Source: Oscillospiraceae bacterium (GTDB lineage: Bacteria > Bacillota > Clostridia > Oscillospirales > Oscillospiraceae). From it: a stretch of DNA of 5,303 nt. Shown in pieces: positions 1-5,252 of this stretch. The DNA is taken from the NCBI GenBank assembly GCA_021205585.1, contig JAJPXI010000147.1:1-5303 (forward strand), read 5' to 3'. A program made the translations under genes and the position numbers. A model generated the notes under the pieces. That model saw only the letters and a program-made list of their open reading frames with translations. It ran no database searches and was not told the origin of the DNA. Every line of letters begins with the position of its first letter. Position 1 is the stretch's first letter.

Positions 1-196
1 GGGGGAGAGTCACCTCCAGCACGTCCCCGGGGGCGGTCAGGGCGCTTTTGCCCAGGGGGACCCCCCGGCGCAGAACGGCCCCCTGCTCCAGCAGGCGGGC
101 GGCGGCGGAGCGGCTCAGGCCCTCCACCTGCCGGGCCAGCAGCACGTCGGCCCGCTCCCCCGGCCGGTCGGCGGCAATCAGGATTTGATCTTCCAT
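1..196 (-). CDS. RluD-family 23S rRNA pseudouridine synthase, N-terminal S4 domain (partial)
   Basis: The reading frame starts at ATG 196-194 and runs off the left edge after 65 codons. The protein begins MEDQILIAADRPGERADVLL. It continues with the S4 RNA-binding pattern of RluA/RluD enzymes: a GER-x-D-x-LL start, the LSRS turn near residues 27-30, a basic QGAVLRRG hairpin near 38-45, and the closing GDVLEVTLP near 57-65. Family members convert specific uridines of large-subunit rRNA (or tRNA) to pseudouridine, and the S4 domain helps hold the RNA. The catalytic domain with its HRLD motif lies outside the window, so the target base cannot be named. The start overlaps the end of lspA by 19 bases in another frame, and no clear Shine-Dalgarno precedes it, so translational coupling to lspA is likely. 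The lspA-rluD order matches lspA-ylyB of Bacillus. Confidence 0.85.
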   Translation of the reverse strand, partial: MEDQILIAADRPGERADVLLARQVEGLSRSAAARLLEQGAVLRRGVPLGKSALTAPGDVLEVTLP

Positions 197-684
197 TTGT
201 CGTGAAAGAACAGGAGGTAGACGCAAAAGGCAATCCCCCCGCAGACCACGCAGACGTCGGCCAGGTTGAAAATGGGAAAATTTATAAACAGGGTCTCAAA
301 CATATCCACCACATAGCCCAGGCGCACCCGGTCAATCAGGTTGCCCGCCGCCCCGGCCAGCACCACCGCCAGGCTGATTGTCCCAAACGCGCCGCCCACC
401 CGCCGGGTGACAAGCGCCCACAGGATGACGGCGATGGCCACGCAGGACAGCGCGGACAAAAGCCAGGTGTGCTCCTCCAGGATGGACCAGGCCGCGCCGG
501 TGTTGGTGGCGAAATTCAGGCCCAGCACATGGGGAATCAGAGGTTTGGGCTGGCTAAGCCACAGGCCGCTGAAGGCCGCCCCGTCGAAGGCCGCCCCGCC
601 CAGGTTTACAACCACCCACCATTTGAGCAGCTGATCCGCCGCAATCAGCCCGGCGGCCAGCAGGGCGCAGAACAGGTACAGCAT
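178..684 (-). CDS. lspA: Lipoprotein signal peptidase II (prolipoprotein signal peptidase)
   Basis: This 168-residue membrane aspartyl protease cuts the signal peptide of lipoproteins just before the diacylglyceryl-modified cysteine, after Lgt has acted. Four hydrophobic segments are visible: about residues 1-17, 74-92, 101-117 and 144-160. The family motifs are present: DQLLKWW at 17-23, NTGAAWS at 61-67, GNLIDR at 114-119 with catalytic Asp118, VVDMF at 125-129, and FNLADV at 139-144 with the second catalytic Asp143. The length is typical. ATG 684-682 lies one base after the ileS stop codon; only a weak GGGG-type ribosome site precedes it, so coupled translation with ileS is likely. The extracellular stretch between segment 1 and the NTGAAWS motif contains a small GAAFD/GAAFS duplication. 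The gene shares a transcript with ileS, as in many bacteria. The lipoprotein encoded divergently at 3960-5252 is an obvious candidate substrate. Confidence 0.97.
   Translation of the reverse strand: MLYLFCALLAAGLIAADQLLKWWVVVNLGGAAFDGAAFSGLWLSQPKPLIPHVLGLNFATNTGAAWSILEEHTWLLSALSCVAIAVILWALVTRRVGGAFGTISLAVVLAGAAGNLIDRVRLGYVVDMFETLFINFPIFNLADVCVVCGGIAFCVYLLFFHDKWKIKS
571..598. repeat. Short in-frame tandem duplication inside lspA
   Basis: The 13-base word GAAGGCCGCCCCG occurs at 571-583 and again at 586-598, a 15-base period. On the coding (minus) strand this gives two consecutive five-residue units, GAAFD (30-34) and GAAFS (35-39). They sit in the extracellular region after the first membrane segment of LspA. 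The period is a multiple of three, so the frame is kept. It looks like a slippage duplication in a loop that tolerates length change. Confidence 0.6.
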
Positions 685-685
685 T

Positions 686-3481
686 TCAGTTTCCCCGGGC
701 GGCCAGCACCTGGGCGCAGCGGGGGCAGAGCCCGTCGGCGTCGACCCGGCTGTTGTGGTTCCAGCAGCGGGGGCATTTGGGGGCCTGGGACAGGCGCACA
801 GCGATGGTGCAGTCCACCGGGCAGTTTTCCGCCCGCTCCCCCTGGATGGGCTCGCAGGTGACGGTGACTGCCGAGACGATGCACAGGGCCGCCAGGTCCA
901 CCCCCTCCAGCAGGGCGGCGTCCTTCGGGTCGGCCAGGGAGAGGGTGATCTCCGTGTCCTGAGCCTTTTTGAACACCCCGGCAGAGCGGGCGTTTTCCAG
1001 GGCCTTGTTGACGGCGTCCCGCAGGCCGGTCAGCCTGCTCCACCGCTCCAGCTGCTCCTGGGGCAGGGCCAGGGCCTCGTCCTGCTCCGGCATATCGTTG
1101 AGTAGCACGCTGGTGGCGTCCACCCCCTGGGGATGGGGCATGGCGGCCCAGATCCCCTCGCTGGTGAAGGCCAGGATGGGGGCGATCAGCCGGGTCATGC
1201 CGTCCAGAATCCGGTACAGGGCGCTCTGGGCCCGGCGGCGGGTGCCCTCGTCCCCGCAGTACAGCCGGTCTTTGATGATGTCCAGGTAGAAGTTGGACAG
1301 ATCCACCACGCAGAAGTTGTACACCGCCCGGTAGACCCCGTGAAACTCATAGCGCTCATAGGCGGCGCGCACCGTCCCCACCAGCTCGTTGAAGGTATGC
1401 AGAGCGAAGCGATCCAGCGCCTCCAGCTCCTCCGGGGCCAGCAGATCCGCCTCCGGGTCGAAGCCCGCCAGGTTGCCCAGCATATAGCGGGCGGTGTTGC
1501 GAATTTTCAGATAGGCCTGGGACAACTGCTTCATAATGTCCTTGGAGATGCGCATATCCTGGGTGTAATCCGCCGAGGCCACCCACAGGCGCAGCATATC
1601 GGCCCCGTAGTCCCGGATGACCTCCTCCGGGGCCACGGCGTTGCCCAGAGACTTGTGCATGGCCCGGCCCTGGCCGTCCACCGTCCAGCCGTGGGTGATG
1701 ATCTGCTTGTAGGGGGCCACGCCCTTGGCTGCGATGGAGGTCAGCATGGAGGACTGGAACCAGCCCCGGTACTGGTCGCCCCCCTCCAGGTACACGTCGG
1801 CGGGGAAGCGCAGGCCCTCCCGCCGGTCCAGCACACCGGCGTGGGTGGAGCCGGAGTCGAACCAGACGTCCATAATGTCGGTTTCCTTGGTGAACTGGCT
1901 GCCGCCGCAGTCGGGGCAGGTAAAGCCCGGCGGGAGCAGCTCTTCGGCGGATTTCGTGAACCAGATGTTGGAGCCGCTTTCCTGGAACAGCCGGGCGATG
2001 CGCTCGATGGTCTCCGGGGTGACGATGGACTTTCCGCACCCGTCGCAGTAGAAGATGGGGATGGGAACGCCCCACACCCGCTGGCGGGAGATGCACCAGT
2101 CGCTGCGCTCGGCAATCATGGAAACCATGCGCTCCTTGCCCCATTCGGGCTTCCACCGGATGTCCTCGCAGGCGTCGATGGCGGCCTGCTTGATAGCGTC
2201 CACGGAGCAGAACCACTGCTCGGTGGCCCGGTAGATGATGGGCTTTTTGCAGCGCCAGCAGTGGGGGTAGGAGTGGACGATGGACTGCTTGGCCACCAGC
2301 AGGCCCGCCTGCTCCAGATCCTCCACCACCTGGTCGTTGCCCTTGGCGTAGAACTGACCCTGATAGCGGGAATCGGTCATCACGCCCTTGGCGTTCACCG
2401 GCACGTCCACGCCGATGTGGGTCAGCCCGGCCCTGTCGTACTTCTGGCAGATGGCGAAGTCGTCCGCGCCGAAGCCGGGGGCGGTGTGGACGCAGCCGGT
2501 GCCGGCCTCCAATGTCACATGGTCGCCGCACAAAATGACGCTCTCCCGGTCCAGCAGGGGGTGCCGGGCGGTCATCAGTTCCAGCTCCTCCCCTTTCAGG
2601 GTGGCCAGAACCTGGCAGCCGCTGTAGTCAATGCCCGCGGCCTGGCACACCTGCTCGGCCAACTCCCTGGCAAGGATGTAGACCTCTCCACCGGGCGTCT
2701 GGAGCAGAACATATTCAAAGGCGGCGTTGACGCAGATGGCCAGGTTGCCGGGGATGGTCCAGGGGGTGGTGGTCCAGATGACAAAGAAGGTCTTGTCCTT
2801 GGGGCACAGGCCGTCCAGCTTTCCCTTGTCGTCCCCCAGGGGGAATTTCACAAAGATGGTGGTGCAGGGGTCGTCGGCGTACTCAATCTCGGCCTCGGCC
2901 AGGGCAGTCTGGTCGTGGGGGCACCAGTAGACCGGCTTCATCCCCTTATAGATATAGCCCTTCTCCGCCATCTTTCCAAAAATGCGGATTTGCTCGGCCT
3001 CAAACTCCGGCTTTAGCGTCACATAGGGGTCGTCCCACTCCCCCAGCACCCCCAGGCGCTTGAACTGGGTGCGCTGCTTGTCCAGAAAGCTCAGGGCGTA
3101 CTCCCGGCACTTGTCCCGAAACTCGGCGGTGGTCAGCTCCTCCCGCTTAATCTTCTTGTCCTTCAGGATGGCCGATTCGATGGGCAGACCGTGGGTGTCC
3201 CAGCCGGGGACATAGGGGGCCAGGTAGCCCGTCATGTTCCGGTGCTTGACGATGATGTCCTTCAGGATTTTATTCAGGGCGGTGCCGATGTGGATGTTGC
3301 CGTTGGCGTAGGGGGGGCCGTCGTGGAGGATGAACAGGGGCTTGCCCTGGTTGCGCTTCAAAATCAGGTGGTAGACGTCCTTGTGGTACATCTCCTCCAG
3401 CATTTTCGGCTCCCTGGCGGGCAGGCCGGCCCGCATGGGAAAATCGGTCTGGGGCAGGTGGATGGTCTGGTTGAAATCCAT
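686..3481 (-). CDS. ileS: Isoleucyl-tRNA synthetase, bacterial IleS1 type with C-terminal zinc finger
   Basis: This 931-residue class Ia synthetase charges tRNA-Ile with isoleucine, using ATP, in the cytoplasm, and edits mischarged valine. Domains in order: Rossmann core with the HIGH-type motif PPYANGNIHIGT (56-67); the CP1 editing domain with TTTPWTIPGN (237-246) and GTGCVHTAPGFGADDF (327-342); WCISRQRVWGVPIPIFYC (462-479); a CxxC...CxxC insert (C479/C482 and C522/C525); DVWFDSG (538-544); the KMSKS-type motif AMHKSLGN (607-614); an anticodon-binding helical domain (about 650-830); and a C-terminal zinc finger with C903, C906, C919 and C922. Length and the zinc tail fit the common bacterial type. 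Two signature motifs deviate: HIGT for HIGH, and AMHKS for KMSKS; the second-lysine position (Lys610) is kept. The start is chosen because AAGGAGG lies 7 bases upstream. Expression should depend on the T-box leader before it, and lspA follows after one base. Confidence 0.98.
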   Translation of the reverse strand: MDFNQTIHLPQTDFPMRAGLPAREPKMLEEMYHKDVYHLILKRNQGKPLFILHDGPPYANGNIHIGTALNKILKDIIVKHRNMTGYLAPYVPGWDTHGLPIESAILKDKKIKREELTTAEFRDKCREYALSFLDKQRTQFKRLGVLGEWDDPYVTLKPEFEAEQIRIFGKMAEKGYIYKGMKPVYWCPHDQTALAEAEIEYADDPCTTIFVKFPLGDDKGKLDGLCPKDKTFFVIWTTTPWTIPGNLAICVNAAFEYVLLQTPGGEVYILARELAEQVCQAAGIDYSGCQVLATLKGEELELMTARHPLLDRESVILCGDHVTLEAGTGCVHTAPGFGADDFAICQKYDRAGLTHIGVDVPVNAKGVMTDSRYQGQFYAKGNDQVVEDLEQAGLLVAKQSIVHSYPHCWRCKKPIIYRATEQWFCSVDAIKQAAIDACEDIRWKPEWGKERMVSMIAERSDWCISRQRVWGVPIPIFYCDGCGKSIVTPETIERIARLFQESGSNIWFTKSAEELLPPGFTCPDCGGSQFTKETDIMDVWFDSGSTHAGVLDRREGLRFPADVYLEGGDQYRGWFQSSMLTSIAAKGVAPYKQIITHGWTVDGQGRAMHKSLGNAVAPEEVIRDYGADMLRLWVASADYTQDMRISKDIMKQLSQAYLKIRNTARYMLGNLAGFDPEADLLAPEELEALDRFALHTFNELVGTVRAAYERYEFHGVYRAVYNFCVVDLSNFYLDIIKDRLYCGDEGTRRRAQSALYRILDGMTRLIAPILAFTSEGIWAAMPHPQGVDATSVLLNDMPEQDEALALPQEQLERWSRLTGLRDAVNKALENARSAGVFKKAQDTEITLSLADPKDAALLEGVDLAALCIVSAVTVTCEPIQGERAENCPVDCTIAVRLSQAPKCPRCWNHNSRVDADGLCPRCAQVLAARGN

Positions 3482-3488
3482 CGGAGCT

Positions 3489-3495
3489 CCTCCTT
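3489..3495 (-). promoter_or_regulatory. Ribosome binding site of ileS
   Basis: The coding strand reads AAGGAGG, seven bases before the ATG at 3481-3479. This is a near-perfect Shine-Dalgarno and fixes the ileS start. It lies downstream of the T-box terminator and outside the terminator stem, which argues for control by transcription attenuation and not by hiding the ribosome site. Confidence 0.9.
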
Positions 3496-3537
3496 AAAAT
3501 GTGATTCAAAGATTTTCGTTGAAAAAGGCAGTGCCGC

Positions 3538-3590
3538 AAAAAAGCCCCCGTCTCCCGGCGCTTTTTAAGGCGCGATTTAAGAGACAGGGG
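3538..3590 (-). terminator. Attenuator terminator of the ileS T-box leader
   Basis: The 5' arm CCCCTGTCTCTT (3590-3579) pairs over 12 positions with the 3' arm GGGAGACGGGGG (3556-3545); three of the pairs are T-G wobbles. An inner GCGC/GCGC pairing may extend the stem toward the loop. One C and then six Ts (3543-3538) follow the stem. This is a strong intrinsic terminator placed 43 bases before the ileS ribosome site. It shares its 5' arm with the antiterminator. Confidence 0.93.
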
Positions 3591-3596
3591 CAAGCG

Positions 3597-3612
3597 CCCT
3601 GCGGTACCACTC
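3597..3612 (-). promoter_or_regulatory. T-box sequence / antiterminator 5' side
   Basis: The leader strand reads GAGTGGTACCGCAGGG, close to the family consensus AGGGTGGTACCGCG. The UGGU bulge (3609-3606) can pair with the 3' ACCA of uncharged tRNA. Its last U fits the A73 discriminator base of tRNA-Ile. AGAG before the bulge and AC after it can pair with CUCU and GU inside the terminator 5' arm (3585-3580), forming the antiterminator and excluding the terminator. Confidence 0.92.
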
Positions 3613-3720
3613 TCATTCCGCGCACAGCGGCGCGGCAGCTCAAACGGCCTGTAACGGGGCCGGCCGGGGCCGCTTACTTGAAAGGCCGTCGGCCCCCGTT
3701 CCGCCGCCCTGCTCCAAGGG

Positions 3721-3723
3721 GAT
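3721..3723 (-). promoter_or_regulatory. T-box specifier codon AUC (Ile)
   Basis: On the leader strand AUC directly follows the GCGGCGGUGC arm of stem I. One unpaired C follows it, then the CCUU arm below the loop; the opposite side of the loop is ACAGGCA. This is the expected position of the T-box specifier triplet. It matches the GAU anticodon of the major tRNA-Ile and the identity of the downstream synthetase. Confidence 0.85.
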
Positions 3724-3822
3724 GCACCGCCGCCGCCCTGACCGCCTTCCACCGCCCGGCGGCTCTCTGTCCAGATGCGCGGCTGCGCTGCCTGTCCTTA
3801 TCCTCGCAGTTACACATATTAC

Positions 3823-3851
3823 ATTTTATCCGCTCTCCTCTCCTTTGTCAA
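3823..3851 (-). promoter_or_regulatory. Sigma-A promoter of the ileS-lspA-rluD operon
   Basis: The minus strand has a perfect -35 TTGACA (3851-3846), a 17-base spacer and a -10 TAAAAT (3828-3823). Transcription should start near 3816, about seven bases before the first stem I pair of the T-box leader. That fit between promoter and RNA structure strengthens both calls. Confidence 0.9.
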
Positions 3852-3899
3852 GAGCGGAACAGCCGAAAAAGCGCCACCGGCACAAATCCCCTCTTGACA
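3846..3899. repeat. Inverted repeat holding both divergent -35 boxes
   Basis: TGTCAAGAG (3846-3854) is the exact reverse complement of CTCTTGACA (3891-3899), with 36 bases between the arms. Six bases of each arm are the TTGACA -35 boxes of the two divergent promoters; the extra CTC on each arm goes beyond promoter consensus. It may be chance extension, or a symmetric site for a regulator. Confidence 0.55.
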
Positions 3900-3923
3900 G
3901 ATTGTGCGGCGGGTGGGTATGAT
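3894..3923 (+). promoter_or_regulatory. Sigma-A promoter of the capA-like lipoprotein gene
   Basis: The plus strand has a perfect -35 TTGACA (3894-3899), an 18-base spacer and a -10 TATGAT (3918-3923). Transcription should start near 3930, leaving a purine-rich 5' untranslated region of about 30-40 bases. The promoter is back to back with the ileS promoter; the -35 boxes are 42 bases apart. Confidence 0.85.
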
Positions 3924-3954
3924 AAGAATAAGAACCAATGAAACTGAGAAAGAG

Positions 3955-3959
3955 AAGGG
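3955..3959 (+). promoter_or_regulatory. Likely ribosome binding site that bears on the capA start
   Basis: AAGGG directly abuts the ATG at 3960, so it cannot serve that codon. It lies nine bases before an in-frame GTG at 3969, a normal distance. The ATG would have to rely on weaker GAG triplets at 3946-3948 or 3952-3954. The sequence therefore slightly favours the GTG start. Confidence 0.5.
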
Positions 3960-5252
3960 ATGAAACCCGTGAAAAAATGGATTGTTTTGTGCATGGCCCT
4001 GTGCCTTTTGGCGGGCTGCCTGACGGCCTGCGGCGGACAGGGAGAGCAGGCCGAACAGGTCTCCCCGGACGCGGAGCAGAGCGGGGAGGCGGAACAGAGC
4101 GAAGAACCCCAACAGAGCGAGGAGCCGGAACAGAGCGAAACGCCCACCCCGGAGCCGGAGCCGGTGGTGGCCACCCTGACGGTGGCGGGGGACGTCATGT
4201 GCCATATGCCCCAGGTGAACGACGCCTATGTGGAGCAGAGCGGCGAGTATGACTTTACTCCCATGATCCGCTACGCCAAACCCTGGGTGGAGCAAGCGGA
4301 TCTGGCCATCGCCAACCTGGAGACCACCTTTGCCGGCGGCCCGGATTACAGCGGCTATCCCGCCTTCAACACCCCGGATTCCCTGGCGGCGGCCCTGCTG
4401 GACGCCGGGTTCGACCTGGTTTCCACCACCAACAACCACAGTCTGGACAAGGGCTACTCCGGCCTGGAGCGCACCCTGGACGTGCTGGATGAAGCCGGCC
4501 TGGCCCATGTGGGCACCTACCGCTCCCAGGAGGAGCGGGACGAGAACAGCGGCATCGTGGCGGCCGACTGCGGGGGCATCTCCATCGCCGTGCTGGCCTA
4601 CTCCTACGGCACCAACGGCATCCCCGTCCCCTCCGGTAAGGAGTACTGCATCAACCTGTTCAACACCGATTACGACACCACCATGTACACCCTGGACGCC
4701 GAATTGCTGGAGTCCGACATGGCCGCCGCTCAGGCGCTGGGGTGCGACATGATTGCCGTTATCATGCACTGGGGCGTGGAATATCAGCTCCAGCCCAACG
4801 CCTACCAGCAGTCCCTGGCGGAAACCCTGATCGACCTGGGGGCGGATCTGGTGCTGGGGGGCCACCCCCATGTGCTGGAGCCCTACGAGTTTGTGACCAC
4901 CGAGGCGGGGAACACCGGCTTTGTGTGCTACTCCCTGGGCAACTTCATCTCCTCCCAGGTCTACGAGTACACCGACACCACCGTGCTGCTCAACCTGACG
5001 CTGGAGAAGGACCCAGCCACCGGGGAGACCGCCGTGACCGATGTGAGTTATGTCCCCTTCTATATGCTCAACAAGGGGGAGAAAATCAACGGCGAGCGCA
5101 TGGTGCTGCTGGATGTCTACGCGGCCATGGCCGAGTATGAGAGCGGCGACACCTCCACCGTCACCGGTGCGGTCTACGCAGAGCTTCAGACCGCCCTGGA
5201 AAACTGCCACGCCATCCTGGGCGAGGAGGGCGACCTCCAGGCCCGGTCTTAG
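3960..5252 (+). CDS. CapA/PgsA-family metallophosphatase-fold lipoprotein
   Basis: The 430-residue protein (427 if GTG 3969 is the start) resembles CapA, a protein linked to poly-gamma-glutamate capsule synthesis or export and also common as a stand-alone surface lipoprotein. An N-terminal KK, a hydrophobic core (about 7-19) and two overlapping lipobox candidates, LAGC (Cys20) and LTAC (Cys24), predict lipid anchoring outside the membrane. An acidic repeat linker (about 27-68) precedes the CapA domain (about 71-385). Metallophosphatase-like motifs are GDVM (77-80), NLE (119-121), TNNHSLDKG (157-165), MHWGVEYQ (269-276), GGHPHVLEP (300-308) and YSLGNFI (324-330). Candidate metal or active-site residues are D78, E121, N159, H160, H270, H302 and H304. 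No capB or capC is visible nearby, so a capsule role is inference. The gene is monocistronic within the window and divergent from ileS. Its stop codon touches a possible mobile-element end. Confidence 0.93.
   Translation: MKPVKKWIVLCMALCLLAGCLTACGGQGEQAEQVSPDAEQSGEAEQSEEPQQSEEPEQSETPTPEPEPVVATLTVAGDVMCHMPQVNDAYVEQSGEYDFTPMIRYAKPWVEQADLAIANLETTFAGGPDYSGYPAFNTPDSLAAALLDAGFDLVSTTNNHSLDKGYSGLERTLDVLDEAGLAHVGTYRSQEERDENSGIVAADCGGISIAVLAYSYGTNGIPVPSGKEYCINLFNTDYDTTMYTLDAELLESDMAAAQALGCDMIAVIMHWGVEYQLQPNAYQQSLAETLIDLGADLVLGGHPHVLEPYEFVTTEAGNTGFVCYSLGNFISSQVYEYTDTTVLLNLTLEKDPATGETAVTDVSYVPFYMLNKGEKINGERMVLLDVYAAMAEYESGDTSTVTGAVYAELQTALENCHAILGEEGDLQARS
4071..4142 (+). repeat. Four tandem 18-bp units encoding an acidic E-Q-S linker
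   Basis: Four consecutive 18-base units start at 4071, 4089, 4107 and 4125, and each contains the core CAGAGCG. They encode AEQSGE, AEQSEE, PQQSEE and PEQSET (residues 38-61). A Pro/Glu stretch (62-68) follows before the folded domain. The units keep the frame and have diverged slightly. They form a flexible, negatively charged spacer between lipid anchor and catalytic domain, and copy number may vary between strains. Confidence 0.85.

Larger units (their letters stand above)
3538..3816 (-). promoter_or_regulatory. Isoleucine-specific T-box riboswitch leader of ileS
   Basis: The leader senses uncharged tRNA-Ile by codon-anticodon pairing and by binding the tRNA acceptor end, and then lets transcription continue into ileS. 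The 5' end (about 3816) is inferred from the promoter. Visible parts in order: stem I base CTGC (3809-3806) with GCAG (3712-3709); GA-rich kink-turn sequences beside it; AAGG (3799-3796) with CCTT (3719-3716); the specifier loop; a 10-position helix GCGCAGCCGC (3788-3779) with GCGGCGGTGC (3733-3724), one A-G mismatch; the AGAGAG motif (3768-3763); and an apical stem GCCGCC/GGCGGT (3763-3758/3746-3741). A GC-rich stem II follows (3700-3694 with 3659-3653, or an alternative register), then stem III CCGCG/CGCGG (3635-3631/3622-3618), the T-box (3612-3601) and a terminator. The specifier reads AUC (Ile), in agreement with the downstream gene. Pairings were found by eye, not by folding software. 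Confidence 0.95.

Noticed and set aside
202..861. Plus-strand frame opposite lspA and the 3' end of ileS
   Set aside because: Its Gln/Gly/Pro/Arg-rich product has no domain, and the opposite strand carries lspA with all catalytic motifs.
1133..3016. Long open frame of 627 codons on the plus strand, antisense to ileS
   Set aside because: It lies fully opposite a clear IleRS gene in GC-rich DNA, where antisense frames stay open by codon bias. Its product is a low-complexity Gly/Val/Leu/His mixture with no recognisable motif.
3270..3752. Minus-strand frame through the T-box into ileS
   Set aside because: It overlaps ileS in another frame and would be translated from within stem I and stem II. 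It is an out-of-frame shadow.
3605..3830. Multiple GC-rich inverted repeats upstream of ileS considered as IS ends or a replication origin
   Set aside because: Their order and partners match T-box stems I, II and III. No iteron, DnaA-box cluster or transposase is present.
3501..3941. Plus-strand frames across the T-box leader
   Set aside because: The region is explained on the minus strand by a structured leader RNA and promoter. The frames cross the terminator and carry no protein motif.
3938..4252. Plus-strand frame starting at ATG 3938, overlapping the capA start
   Set aside because: It has no ribosome site, runs in another frame through the signal peptide and repeat region, and gives an Arg/Gly-rich product. 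The capA frame has the real motifs.
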